Assembly: GCA_015680685.1 (NCBI GenBank)
Contig: MNCI01014639.1
Coordinates: forward strand, 224,953-288,952
Origin: Gnetum montanum
Taxonomy: Eukaryota > Streptophyta > Gnetopsida > Gnetales > Gnetaceae
Direction of reading: 5' to 3'
DNA: 64,000 nucleotides
The translations under genes and the position numbers were made by a program. The notes beneath the pieces are model-generated. The model had not been told where the DNA came from. It worked only from the letters and a program-made list of their open reading frames with translations, and made no database searches. Below, one piece after another: positions 43,456-56,102 of this stretch. The number at the start of each line of letters is the position of its first letter. Within the stretch, counting starts at the first letter, position 1.

Positions 43456-44832
43456 TCTTTCTTATAGCAAAAGAGGAATATGAGAGATTATAGAAGGCTC
43501 CACAATATAGTATCTATAGCATTTCATAGACAGATCACCAAACTTCCCCCATCAATTTCTACAACAACAAAAACTCACAACACTTTGTGATCACACACAC
43601 TAATGCCCCAAAAGGTCCTTCTAATGGCACTCATATATTGGGCTAGGGATAGAATTGAATATGAAAAACCCCAAAATAGTGAGCCTCCTTAAATTGAGCT
43701 TGATAAATTTACAACATGCCAACCATGGAAAATACCATAATTAGTGAGGAAGAATCGAGAATAAACACAATGTTGACAAAAAGATGCATAAATAATTTTG
43801 GGTCATTTCTTAATAGACAGTGCAAATGCTACAAGCCACTAGAATTTCAAATAGTAGTATGCACATGCACATACAAACAACATTTGAATAATTATCAAAA
43901 TATGAAAACATAAGGTGAGCCAAGTTTGATAAAGTATTTTTACAATTTGCAAGTAATGCATATTGCAAATCAAAAAATTGTGCATTCATTTTTTAGAACA
44001 GTTGGAATGACCAATCTAAAGACAATGTTAAACTTTTAGCTTCTAATCTTGTATGGAGAGAGGGTTGTGATTCCACAATCTTAATAACATCTTCCAAGTT
44101 TCCTAGTACTATCATTTGATTTTGCAAGTTTCTAGTACTAAAGATTCTAGAAATTACTCAACTTCTTTTATGTTAGGCCTCATAGAAGCATTTTGGCAGG
44201 TGCATCTTAAACCCACCATCAAAATGCTTTTCACAACTGATATTTCTTCATCTCTGTTCATCTCAAGTCCTCCTCCATCCTCATTTGCTATCTTTAAAAT
44301 ACTTTTTAGTATTTATCTTCTTTCTTCACCAACTCCCCTTCCAAAGCTAAGGAGATCAATAATGGCAATCTCAGATTCCCTAAAAAAATTTCATATGTAG
44401 GCCTCAATCTTATCATGACTTCCAAAGTAACCACACCAAAGCTATATACATCATATTTGCTAGATATTCTTTGCCCAATTCCATACTCTGAAACCATTTC
44501 TTGAAGTTTAGTATATGTAACTCATCATTATAAGGAAAGGAAATTAAAGAAGAGTGAACATGAAAAAGGAATACTTGGAGTAATATAACCAATAGAACCT
44601 TTGAGATAAAGAGAATAGGATATTTTTGGAACATAAAAATGTTCATCTATGAGGTGAGATATTCTAAAATCAGATATCTTGATAGTCATATCTCCATTCA
44701 ACAATATGTTCTTTGGTTTGACATTACAATGGATGACTTGAAAATCACAAGCATGATGCAAATGCTAAATTCCTCTGGTAAACTTTGTTAATATTTTTAT
44801 TTTGATAGGAAATGTTAATGGGGTTAAATGAT
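43456..44832. other. Sequence between LTR copies 2 and 3 that holds the kinase fragment
   Basis: Outside the kinase piece (43456-44099 and 44776-44832) there is no recognisable coding sequence. The stretch ends at the TGTTGATG of LTR copy 3. Confidence 0.45.
44100..44775 (-). pseudogene. Receptor-like kinase catalytic-domain fragment
   Basis: From an LRR-type plant receptor kinase. Minus-strand pieces in order: LHHACDFQVIHCNVKPKNIL (subdomain VI), KISDFRISHL (VII), KGSIGYITP, then YGIGQRISSKYDVYSFGVVT and LEVMIRLRPTYEIFLG (IX), and in another phase VGLRCTCQNASMRPNIKEVE (XI). The catalytic Asp of HxD is Asn, and DFG reads DFR. Several frameshifts and stops occur. It lies between two family C LTRs with no intron/exon context. 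It is either old host DNA trapped between insertions or a captured gene piece. It is not functional. Confidence 0.85.
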
Positions 44833-46714
44833 TGTTGATGCCTAAATTTTGGATGCACCAACACCTAAAAAGAACTACTCGTTTAAGGAGACTATTGCAT
44901 AGGGCATCTCCCATATGGGTACGGAAACCCATGAATAGTCTCAGCTGGAGAGGGCTATGTGATGCTCAAGAAAAAGGTAATTAAACTAAAAAATTAAGAA
45001 ATTTGAATAACTATCTTGAAATTTAAGACTTTATGAAAATATAGTAGGTAACTAGAAAATTTAAACTTTTTCTTGGTCCCTAGATGCTATAGCTGGTCTG
45101 TCACTACTGGTGGTGCCCACTAACTACCCACTATAGTTGTCACTACTAACTATTGTCTATATGTATTCTGCCTACAATGCCACCACTGTAGCTAAGAGAG
45201 AGCAAGTGAGAGAGAGAGAGCCCCATTTTGATTGTCCACTAACTGCCTGCTAAACATACACTATCCATGTGCTGCTACAAAGATAGAGGGGAAGGATGAT
45301 AGATGATGGTTGTTGTTTATTGTTTCCATGACTATCTGTTGATCATTGTTCACATGTGACCATTGTGCCTACTATAGCATTGTCTTCTACTACTACTTTG
45401 ATGTGCTATTCAAAGCCCCTACTATTGTTCATGGGTCTGAAATTGCCAGAGCAGGAAGGAGGGAGAGAGAGATTTCGATGATGCTATCTATGATGCCCCC
45501 TATTACATGCACCATCTATCTCTACATAGTCACCTCCCATCATTTTTCGGTGCCTGATGATGCCCTAGTATCACTTACTATGCATGGTGCTTCTAACGCA
45601 TGGTTAATGTTGGTGCCATTAGAAACTCCTAATGTGCATCACATAGTTGCCTAATATTCATGTGTAGGTGTTGTTGCACCTATTGCTACTACTGCTGGAT
45701 GTTCTAATTACCCATTGTAGTGTGAAAGAAAAAGAAACCCCCCTTCACTCACATTGGCCCCATCTTACTACTTTAATAGCAACTCCTAGGCAGTGGCAGT
45801 GAATGCCTACATCCGCCATGTCTTTGACACCATCACTACCATGTCAACATAACTACAGCCATGTTTTCAACCATCATCTCAATGGTTACAGTGCGATGTT
45901 TGCACGTAACATTGGCATAAGCTTGCCACCACTATTGGTTCATGTCCTGCTATCTTCCACCTATCTTCATTGTAGTCCTTGCCAAAGAGAATATTCTCAC
46001 AAATAAATCCTGATAGTATTCATGGGTCCTATGGCACATAAGCAGTAGGACCACAGTGAAAGCATGTGCCTTTAACCATTCACATCTCTCATAGTATCAT
46101 GCACATATGAATCTTTCAATCAGCAAAAATTCAAAAACATTTACATTAGATAGTTTCTGGTAGCTTAAACTTGATGGGACAAACAACCGATAATGGAATG
46201 AACATCCACATCTTATCACAACCAAAAATAAAATTGTATTTGTTCATTCAATGTAAGATGACTCATGTGACATGAAAATGTTAAAAAAAAAATAGCCATG
46301 GAGGTTGTTAGTGGATGTGTATTTGCATGCTTTATATGCACAAAAACATTTACGTCATTGGAGAGTTACATATGTTTCTCCATTGGTAATTCTTACACTT
46401 ACTAATATCGCATATAAAAAATTGTCAATATTATTATAAGGTAATCCAAAGAGAGATAACCACAAAGCCCATTATCCAAATCCCAACTAGCTAGAAACAA
46501 TGTTTATCACTAGAAAATGGAAATTCAAAAGAAATGAATTAATTATCACCTCACCATGAATGATTGTAAGCAACCCTTTTGGAATGGAGAAACTATTAAA
46601 GAATAAATGCCTATTGGTAAAGATAGTAAATTGATAGGACTTTTTAATTTTCATGGTATTCAAACTTATTTAAATATGGCCCCATGCCTAGCATGGACGA
46701 GGTTGACATCAACA
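44833..46714 (-). repeat. Family C LTR copy 3 (3' LTR of C2)
   Basis: 1,882 bp from TGTTGATG to GACATCAACA. On its right the minus strand shows the purine tract TTAGGTTGGGGGCTAAG, so it is a 3' LTR. It carries a (GA)n run near 45205-45222 and short frames that are not conserved. Confidence 0.85.
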
Positions 46715-49074
46715 CTTAGCCCCCAACCTAAAAATTGCATGCAAGTGCAAGGATAATAAAACCAACAAAATTTTAAAAGGAGATACAAAAGATAGAGAAT
46801 TGAAAACATTATGATAGATTAATTAAAACTTGAAAGTAAACTATACTAATCTAAGCATGATTAAAAGAACCATATCATCAAGAGAGAATTAGACATGGGC
46901 CACCCTTACCACATCATCTTATTTAATAAAGCTCAAAATATATACTCTTTATAAATCATAACCTTAATACATAGATAAATATATATATAATTAAAGTGTA
47001 TAACTAAGATCACATTTCTAATCTTCTCATGAGGTAAAAGTCAAAAGATATGTGGAGTACTTTGAGCATGAGACTTATACTAAACTTAAGGAGGAGGATA
47101 GGCTCATGTTAGATCGTGGCTAGCTACAAATTTTAGATTTTTCCTTGGGATTTTTTTTTTGAATTTTGGAAAAATAAGTTCAAAAGGAGAAATGGAGGTC
47201 AGGGTGAGGATTACTACCAAACCCCATCACACTCAAGAAGTTATTACACTGCCAACGAACATGGTCATCATTCTTCTTTATTATTATTTATTTTTTAGGA
47301 ACCTTTGCTCATGGTGAAATTCATTCTTAAGGTAGGAATTCCAACACGAGTCTAGCCAATTAGTTACATTACTAAAGAACATGATCCTTTTGGAACTTTT
47401 CCCATGGTGTAGTTCAACTGTCGTGCATGTGCCTCTAAATTATGGCATCATAATAAGTCTCTTGGGTGGCTAAGGGTTCTCAAGTAGAGATGAACACACT
47501 TCACCTTGTTGCTCATAGGGTAGCCATGGATCATCACGCTTGAGGGCTAGGGCTTATGAGAGGGAAGATGACATTTTCTGAGGTCACTTAGTGATTTTGG
47601 CTAGCCATTCTCCAACATCATGTATTCTACACTCATATGACCATGATGATTACATGATAAGTTAGCATAAATCCCATCCTCCATAATCCAACATAACTAA
47701 GAAACTAAAACCTTGAAAAAGATTGGAAAGAATTATAGCATTATTGAAATATATAATATAAAGAAGATTTTATGTAATAGTAATAGGTTATGTCATATAA
47801 AGCATTATGCTTAGATCATTTTCCAATGGTGTTATGATGACCCAATGCCTATTAATTCAAATGATCATAATGATTATTAAAATCACATGAAAATCACAAA
47901 TCAAATCAAAGCCAATATGCTAAGAAAGACATGATGAAATGCAAAGAAAATATGCAAATGCAACTATATACAAATGAAATGCATGATGAGGGAAAAGAAA
48001 ACATACAACTAAGGATCTACTAGGTGTGCATGTGGGGAACCTAAGTAGAAATGCTTTAGATGAAATGCATTAAAGTTCCTATGTAACTTATGTCCTTACA
48101 CGTTAGCAATTTTGTACACATTGGGACCAATGACATTTGTAATTTGGAATGGACCTGATCACATAGGAGAAAAATTAGTTTGAAGACTTGTTCGACCAAA
48201 TGATCTACCTATTTTTAGTACTAGATTTCCTATTTAAAAATTTTACCTTCATGTTTCTTGTCAAGTGATCGTTTAAAAATTTTTCAATGATTAAGATTAC
48301 AGAAATCAATACATAATCTTAATTTGGTCATTCATTTTCTATCAAGTACTAAATTTGAATGTTTCATAAGATGAATAATTTTAGATCCTAGAAGCTCATC
48401 AAGTTTTTCTTTCATCTAAGTTTCAATCATAGGTCTAGGTCTTGGTAAGTCATTGAATACAACTTCTCTAGGAACATATTCAATGGATGTGTTGTCAAAA
48501 TTTGGCACACCTTCTAACATTTTGAGGGTTGGGATCTCATTTATATCTTTGTCCTCTATTAAAGGCGGTAGGTCACCCAGAAGAAATCTCTTTCCATCAT
48601 GTTGATGATAAGGCAAGGTATCTTCATAGATTTCTTCACATTTGTTAGAAGTTTGATAGGGTTGGATGGAATCTATATGAGACAAAGGATTTATTTTTGT
48701 AATTTCACTCACATGGTCATTTATAACATGTTTGCCATGGTCAACCTCGATAGTTCTAATATAAAGGTTACTGTTTTGATTTTCCAAAGATTGATTTTGC
48801 TGATCAAAGGTTATAACTACCTGTTTATAGGAAGGCTCTCTTGGTATGATCATATATTTAGATTTTCCTTTGATAGGAATTAATAGTTCTAAGAAATTTC
48901 ACCTTAAAAAGCCCCCAAACATGGCTCCAAAATTCCTAGATAAGAGCACACCATAAGTGGATGAAATGTCAACTACTAAGATATCGGTGTAACATGTAAA
49001 TGTAGGGTATTTTTTAAGTTTCACTTTCACACCTTTTAATAACCCTACTATAGGTACATTAGACATTTGTAATT
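46715..49074 (-). mobile_element. Element C2 interior, cut off by a copia element
   Basis: Follows C1 closely over 38281-40700: the same untranslated 3' region, integrase tail (about 48260-48060), the RT-start/integrase joint near 48270, the acidic linker (48853-48416, SLENQNSNLYIRTIEV, YEDTLPYHQHDGKR) and the protease end. Homology ends near 49070, where copia sequence on the opposite strand begins. Gag, the PBS and the 5' LTR of this copy were not found. Confidence 0.8.
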
Positions 49075-49109
49075 GATGGAAAGATTCTAGAAGAAATATG
49101 GAGAAGCAA

Positions 49110-51114
49110 ATCTATTAATTTGAATTATCTTTGAGTTTTTGGATGTGAAGCTTATGTTCACATTCTAAAAATTGATAGATCAAAATTAGACTATAAGTTT
49201 GTAAGATGTATTTTCCTTGGTTATGATCATGGTGTTAAAGATTATAAGTTGTACAACCCAGAAACTAAGAGGGTTATTTATTATCATGATGTCATATTTA
49301 GAGAGTCTTGGAAACATATTAAACACAATCTCTCTAATTATGTAACACCTAATCATGTATCTTTTAGTTAATAAAGGAAATTTAGAGGGTCATCCTCCTC
49401 AGCAGGAGATACTACTCCTAACCAATAGGATGGTGTGCATAATATACAAGACATAAGTACATGGGAAGATGAAAGTGAAGATGAGGAAATCGAGTATGAA
49501 CATGATGCTCCATCAACTTCACAACCCTCAAGATGGTTTGGTCACATAAGAAAATTACCCACTCTATTTGAAGATCAAATTCTAATCGTTGAAGTTGAAC
49601 CACTTATGATGAAGCATGTACATCTCTTTATCATAAATAATGGAAGTAAGTGATGGATGATGAAATGTATGCTATTCATAAGAATAAGATATGGGAATTG
49701 GTTGGACTTCCATCTAACAGAAAACCAATTAGATGTAAGTGGGTGCTCAGAATTAAATCTGGCGACTAGTTTAAAGCAAGTCTTATTGCTAAGGGCTATT
49801 CTCAAAAGAAGGGAATTAATTATGATGAAATCTTCTCCCCTGTGATAAAATTAACATCCATTAGATCATTTCTTTCAATAGTAATAGCTTGTGATCTAGA
49901 ACTTGAACAAATGGATGTAAAAATTGGTTTCCTCAATGGTGATCTTGAGGAGGAAGTATATATGCTTTAGCCTAAATGGTATGAAGTGAAAGGAAAAAAA
50001 GCATATGGTGTGTTGATTACTAAGATCATTGCATGGGATTAAACAAGAACTAAGGATGTGGAATAAAAAAATTAACAAACACATGTTCAATCTTGTGTTC
50101 AATAGAAGTCAAGAAGACTCTTGCTTATATGTCAAAAGTAAAAATGAAAAAATATTAATTTTATTGCTATATGTTGGTGACATGTTAATAGCAGGAATTG
50201 ACATGAATGGAATTGAGTTAAAACAACTTCTTTCTTCTCGGTTTGAGATGAAAGATCTTGCTGTTTTTAAAAGGATTTTGAGCATCGAAATTAAAAGAAA
50301 TAGAGGTAATAATAAAATTTGGGTTGGAAAATCTATATATGTGTAAAATATCTTAAAAAGATATAGTATGCAAGATTGTAAGCCTATGGAAACACCCTTT
50401 GAAATTGGGATGAAACTCTTAGTTGAACAATGCCCCAAGAAAGATGATGAAAAAGAGCTCATTATAAAAATTCTATATGCTAGTGCTATTAATAGTTTGA
50501 TGTATGTACTAGACCTGATATTGCATACATTGTTAGAAAGCTTAATAGGTATATGTCTAATCCAGGGAAACAACATTGGATTACTATAAAATAAGTTTTC
50601 CGATATCTTTGTGGTACTATGAACTTTTGTATTTGTTATCAAAGTGATTCATCCATTCTACATGGTTATGTGGATGCTGATTGGGATGGGTATTTAGACA
50701 ATAGAAAATCAACTAGTGGATATGTGTTCAATATCTCTAGTGATGCTATCTCTTGAAAAATCCAATTGTAGTCTTGTGTAGCTTATTTTACTACTAAAGT
50801 AGAATATGTTGTTGCAATCCTAGCCAGTTGGGAAGCAACATGGCTTTAAAGATTAGTGGCTGAACTTGGAATTTATAAAAAAATTATGAAAATTGGTTTT
50901 GATAACCAAAATGAAATTTATATATAAAAGAATCCCACTTTTCACAATAGGATGAAGCATATAGAAATACAATATCACTATATTTGAAAGCAGATAAAAT
51001 AATTATCTGCTAAAATTTTTTTATGGTGTCAAATAGTTGTTGGTGTCATGAAAGGTGATATCATCTAAGGTCTAGATCATGCTTCACGACAAGTTTTCCT
51101 TGAAGAGGGAGAAT
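49110..51114 (+). pseudogene. Copia Pol: integrase end, reverse transcriptase, RNase H
   Basis: Integrase C-terminal part (49130-49380), acidic linker (EDESEDEEIEYEHD), then RT: WVLRIKSGD, KGYSQKKGINYDEIFSPV, CDLELEQMDVKIGFLNGDLE. In a shifted frame, LLLYVGDMLIAG, where copia RT has YVDDM, so the first catalytic Asp is Gly. Then SRFEMKDLAV, the RNase H part YVDADWDGYLDNRKSTSGYV and the C-terminal KNPTFHNRMKHIEIQYHYI. Several stops and frameshifts (near 49970, 50040, 50345, 50760). Inactive. Confidence 0.85.
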
Positions 51115-51459
51115 TGTGAGTAAAGTGAAGGCAACTGCCATTCACATAAGCTTAAATATTATCATCTATTTGATTACAAGCACTATTCTTTTTGTAATTG
51201 TATGGTACAATAGTTATGTTGTAATAAACTACAATGTTACGTATTTAACTATAGATATTTGATGTATAGTCAATGTAAAACTATTGTTCATCTCTAGCAT
51301 TTTACTACTGTTAACATTAGTTTACGTCTAGCTTTCCATGCTATAAATATGATTACAAGGAAGCATTCAAAGATGTGTGTTTTAACTTTCATCCCAATGC
51401 TTTCTTCTTTCCAATTCTCTGTTGTTCACTGTGTCTTAGAAATTCTCTTTGAGCTGACA
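51115..51459 (+). repeat. Copia 3' LTR
   Basis: Starts TGTGAGTAAAGTG straight after the purine tract and ends in CTGACA. It contains a TATA box (GCTATAAATATG, near 51340). About 345 bp. The end point is chosen on the terminal CA only. Confidence 0.65.
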
Positions 51460-53764
51460 TCAAGATCCAGGAGCTTGTTTCTTACTAATGTTTTTCTTGT
51501 TTTTTCCTAGGATATATTATTGTATTTTTTCTATTGATTTATTTTTTTACTATTATCATGAACAATCTAAAAATCAAAACCTCTTAATCATCATTTGTGC
51601 CAGTATCAATTGCAATAGAGAGAAAGCATAGCCAAAGCAACAACAACAACAATTCATGACACATAATAGAAATGGGAGGGTCTATTGCAGAAGCCATTGT
51701 ATCACAAAACTTGATTCCTTCCATGATAATACAAAACAACATAATTTATGCACCATTACTCATATACATGATTGGTCTACAAAATTGCACTCCTTTTTGG
51801 ATGTGAACCTTTCAACAAAAGTCTAGGATACCTCCACAAATTTTGAAATTATAATTTCCACAAAATTCCATAGATATTTTAAGTTTACATAATTTTTCCA
51901 AAAAACCTATGGCTATGAATGTGAAGTTGAATGAGATTAGTGAAGTTGGAAATGGGTGACCAGTCATCTATTGTAATAGCATAGACACTAAAGAGTCCTC
52001 TACCTTAAACATAAAAATTTGGATTAAAGAAGATCTAAGACTGCCTAAAAATGATTAGTACTTTAGGTAAGGTCATTTTTTGATTAACAAATTATGTCCA
52101 TGGTCAAATTCTAGGCTACACTTCATTAAAAAACTAAGTATGATATTTTTTTAGTGGATAAAGTGAGTTTTGGGGTGTTAGAACCTAAAATAAGTGAAAC
52201 ATAGGTACATCCCAAGATTTATAGAAGTTTATAACTTAGTGTTACCTAGTAGAATCCAACCTATGACCTAGCATTACTAGACCAAAACCTGTACCACTAG
52301 GCTAACACCTCATTTGATCTACAAATGATAAGGTGAGTGTGGCTCAACTGGTTAGTTTATTATTTTATTAGGCAAGTAATTGCTACTTTGCCTCGTACTT
52401 GAGCCATCATTATATTACTTTGTAATTATTCTAAAATTCCATATCGGATCAAATAAATTCTATCTTATTATTAATAAATTATGGGTGGGGATACTATTTC
52501 AATACTTTTATATAAAAATATAGGTAAAAGATTTATTCAATTTGATCACATGCATTTTTGTTTTTGTTTTTTGTTTTCTTGCCTTTTGGGTATTTGTAGA
52601 TTAGAATAGTAAAAGAAATTTAGAATTGAAATTTTGCAAATGGTTCATTACATTTTTAATCAATTTAATCATGTGTATTCTTAACTTTTATTATTCAATA
52701 TTGTAACACTGCTTTTACATCAATATATAATATGAATGTAATAGTATGCATCTTAGCCAAGTTAGTAATTTTTCAAGGGAGGTGACATCTTTCAACCCCC
52801 AACTATTCATACTAAATGAAAAACTCTCTAGAACTCAAAAGATCTCTGCCATCTTAGGCCTTTAAACTATCCTAACCATACCCCTTGGACACAGAAAGTA
52901 AGAGGAGAAAGAGCCATTAAAAAGGGAAAAAGAACATAAGGCCTAGAAGTGTGAGAGAAGTGAATAAGAAGTCCTTCAAGAGGATTCCTAAGGTTCAAGT
53001 AAGTCTATCTCCTATCTTTGCTCTAATGTAACTAACATCTTGTGTGTATGCACATTTTTGTACAAAACATAAGACTGTTTCACTTGTAATGTGATGATAC
53101 TTATCTCTTGTATGAAGATACTACTACTTTGTTCATTGTCTAATTTAAAGACATAGAAGCTTTATTTATGCATGAATTTTTGATTATATAATTTCTTAAA
53201 TGGTAAAATCATGATACTCTCTTTTATTATTATTATTTATTACATCATGTCAATCACCCCCATGGCTCTAGAGGTTCCCCAACACCTCTTGGGTTTGTAG
53301 GCACAAGCACTCTCTACCTTGCTAGTATGCTCTCATGAATGGCACTACATATCCAACGTAGAGTATGTGTGTAACCCATTCTTGCCAATTTTGTCTTCCA
53401 TCCACTTTGCCCCACTTGATGATAACATATGTGCATGCACTACATTTGGACAAACCCAGTTGTAGCTCCCCTTGCATGCATTGCATCTAGCTTCATCTGG
53501 TGGTAATAGATGTGCATGCACTACATCTGAATGAATGCAGCTGTAGCCTCCTCACACGCATCCCACTTGGCTTCATCTATTTGGGTAACACCAATTACCT
53601 AACACACTTCCTACTTGTACCACACAATTCAGGTTACTGAGTGCATGCATGCACTCCACATCCATCTGCAACTAACAGATGTCTTTCCACACCCTGAGTG
53701 TGGACCAACCATAGCTCACACTAACCTGCACATGAGCCTTAGTATTAGCAACCCAAAGGGTCAT
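51460..53764. other. No gene recognised between the copia LTR and LTR copy 4
   Basis: AT-rich to 52800. Then a more mixed stretch (53260-53750) with loosely repeated phrases such as ATGTGCATGCACTACAT at 53426 and 53508. No open frame reads as a known protein. Confidence 0.45.
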
Positions 53765-56102
53765 GACACCTCTCGTATGGGTATGAAAACCTAGGAATAC
53801 TCTTAGCTAGAGAGGGTTATATGTCCTTTTGAAAATGGTAACTCAAATTGAAAAATCTAGAGTATAAATTAAATGATTGTATTGAATACAAGAACTAAGA
53901 GAAATAAATTTTCCCTAGTCTTGTTGATGCTACCGGTCCATCATTGTCAATGGTATCCAATACTGGGTAGAAATACTGTGACAGCTACATGGAGAGAGAC
54001 CTACTTTGATAAACCATCAACCGCTTGTTACACATGAATGTGTCATCACAGTTACGTGAGAAGGGGAGGGAGAAAAGAGAAACCGCTTGCTGTAGCCATC
54101 CACCACATGCCTGTAGCTCTAGAAAAAATAGGGAGATCATTCCTACTATGGGAATGTGGTTCCATCCCTTGTACCTTGATGTTGCATGTTGTTGCCACTA
54201 TGCACACTATTGAGAGAAAAGAATTGAACTTCCCACACCTTGCTACTGTGCCATTACCAATAGAACTACTAATGAAACACTGTTGTAGACATGCCTACAT
54301 CTGCAACTACCGGTCATGACCATCATGTGGTTGACATTGCTATGGGGAGAGAGGAAACCAAACCTCATGTGCCCCGATGCTTGTTGTCTACCATGAAGAG
54401 AGATGTGCCATAGGCAAGAGAAGAGGAGACAGAGAAAAAGATCATCCACCGACATCTACATTGCTAAGATAGGTCACTAGCTGAAGAGAAAACCACACAT
54501 CTCATGTCCTATGTGTGTGCTGCACTGTCTACATTGCTACGGATAGAAAGAAGATAGAGAATCTAGTTGTTGTTGCTGGGAAGAACCACACTCTACCTTC
54601 AAGACAAGAGACCCTTGATGCATCTCTGATGAACGCAAATATGTCCACCACTTCTATCAGGCCCATACAGAGTAGAAAGAGACCATCACCTCCTCTAAGC
54701 CACATCTGCCTTCCTCACGAGAAAGAGAGGAGGCTTAAAAAAAAAGAGCCCCTAATTTTTGAGCCCCAAGAGACCCTATATCTCTACCACCGTTTATAGC
54801 CACTATGGTTGTCCCATAACGACACCCACATTCTACATGCCTACCACTATTGTCCACATTTTCCATGTAACTGTAGGCACTTTCTCCACCACTATCATTA
54901 ACTGACGTAACTTCCTACCAACATGCCCTTTCCTATCTTTGATGACTTTTGTAAAGACTACAAACACAACAAAATGAATTGCTGAGATGTGTAACCGCAA
55001 CTATATTACTACCACTACCTGCCTGTAATGCCCACATAATTGCTTCTCATAGATAATGCATGATGATCCCTATATTTCTGGATGTAATTTATTATGGTTT
55101 ATTTTGCTATAGTTATTACCATATCTATTACAAGCTCCATACCCATGTGAATGGTATTCTTAAGAAATGTATTTTTTTAACTGCTGAGGGAGTACAACTT
55201 CTCTAATATTGTATCAAATTCTATTTTGTATACAAATGATGTTTGTACTAAGATTTCTCAATGACCGCAAATCCTATGCAATGTTTGCTAGCACCCGCAA
55301 GTGCAGAGTTCTTCCGATGTTGGAGCAAAATATAAATACATTTAACTATCATCTTCTTTTCAATAAAACACTTGGACTGTTGTTATATTTCAAGTGTCAC
55401 TATGATTATTCAAGGTGTTATATTGCCAGTAATTAAAAACATCATATTCTACATTTTCCACTCTTTATTTAAGTTTCAAAGGTTTTAGAAGAAACATTTG
55501 GCTTCTAGAATCATTTAGTTTAAGAAAACACTAGTATGGCTTGACATCTCCTTACCATGGTGGAAGATTACATTTAAGTCAAAACTATTTCAAAGTAGTT
55601 AAATAGTTGAGATCATGCTTGCACAAGAATGAAAGTAAATTTGAAAAAAGGAACTGTGATTTGCCTAATAAGGTTGTAAAGTTTTAAAAATTCAATTCTT
55701 GGATTAGGATAAGTCTCTAATAAATGGAAATGTAGTGGACATGGGCTTTCTAAAGAAGTATTTAAGGATGGCATCATTGTTAGAATGAACATGGAGTATT
55801 ATGAGTGAGGATGTGATATGAGTAGAAGTGGTTAAAGGAAAAATATTAAAATTAAATAGAGTAGTGCCTAGAAGGAACATGTATCATTAGTACATTATGA
55901 ATATGGAAGATACTTGAAAATGGAATGGAAAATTGTTAATAGATGTTGATTCTGGAATGGGGATGATGGATCTGTTGAATACTAGGTAGGGGTGGAGTTG
56001 GAGTTGAATGTTTTTGGTCATCTTTTGATGTTACAGTTTTTTTTTTACTCAAAATTATTAATCATGGCCCCATGCTTGGCATGGGTGAATTTGACATCAA
56101 TA
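53765..56102 (-). repeat. Family C LTR copy 4 (3' LTR of C3, outer end truncated)
   Basis: Aligns with copy 5 (60961-63393) through the shared CCTAGGAATA..TCTTA, the ACATG...GTCACCAC block and the 1-kb tail from about 55200 on. It lacks the first 80 bp (TGTTGATG end). Short frames inside (54025, 54515, 55209) have counterparts in copy 5 but differ by indels, so I do not regard them as genes. Confidence 0.85.

Larger units (their letters stand above)
49075..51459 (+). mobile_element. Ty1/copia element, 5'-truncated, with 3' LTR
   Basis: Begins abruptly in the late integrase region (VFGCEAYVHI, RSKLDYKFV, CIFLGYDHG) and runs through RT and RNase H to a purine tract (GAAGAGGGAGAA) and an LTR. 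Gag, protease, most of integrase and the 5' LTR are missing. Target duplication cannot be read because of the truncation. It is oriented opposite to the surrounding family C elements and must be younger than C2. Confidence 0.85.

Noticed and set aside
52300-52400. tRNA-like phrase (GGCTCAACTGGTTAG)
   Set aside because: No full cloverleaf, anticodon arm or CCA-compatible acceptor stem could be formed.
54025-54799. Frames shared between LTR copies 4 and 5 as a conserved gene
   Set aside because: The two copies differ by indels that change frame. They are explained by LTR homology.
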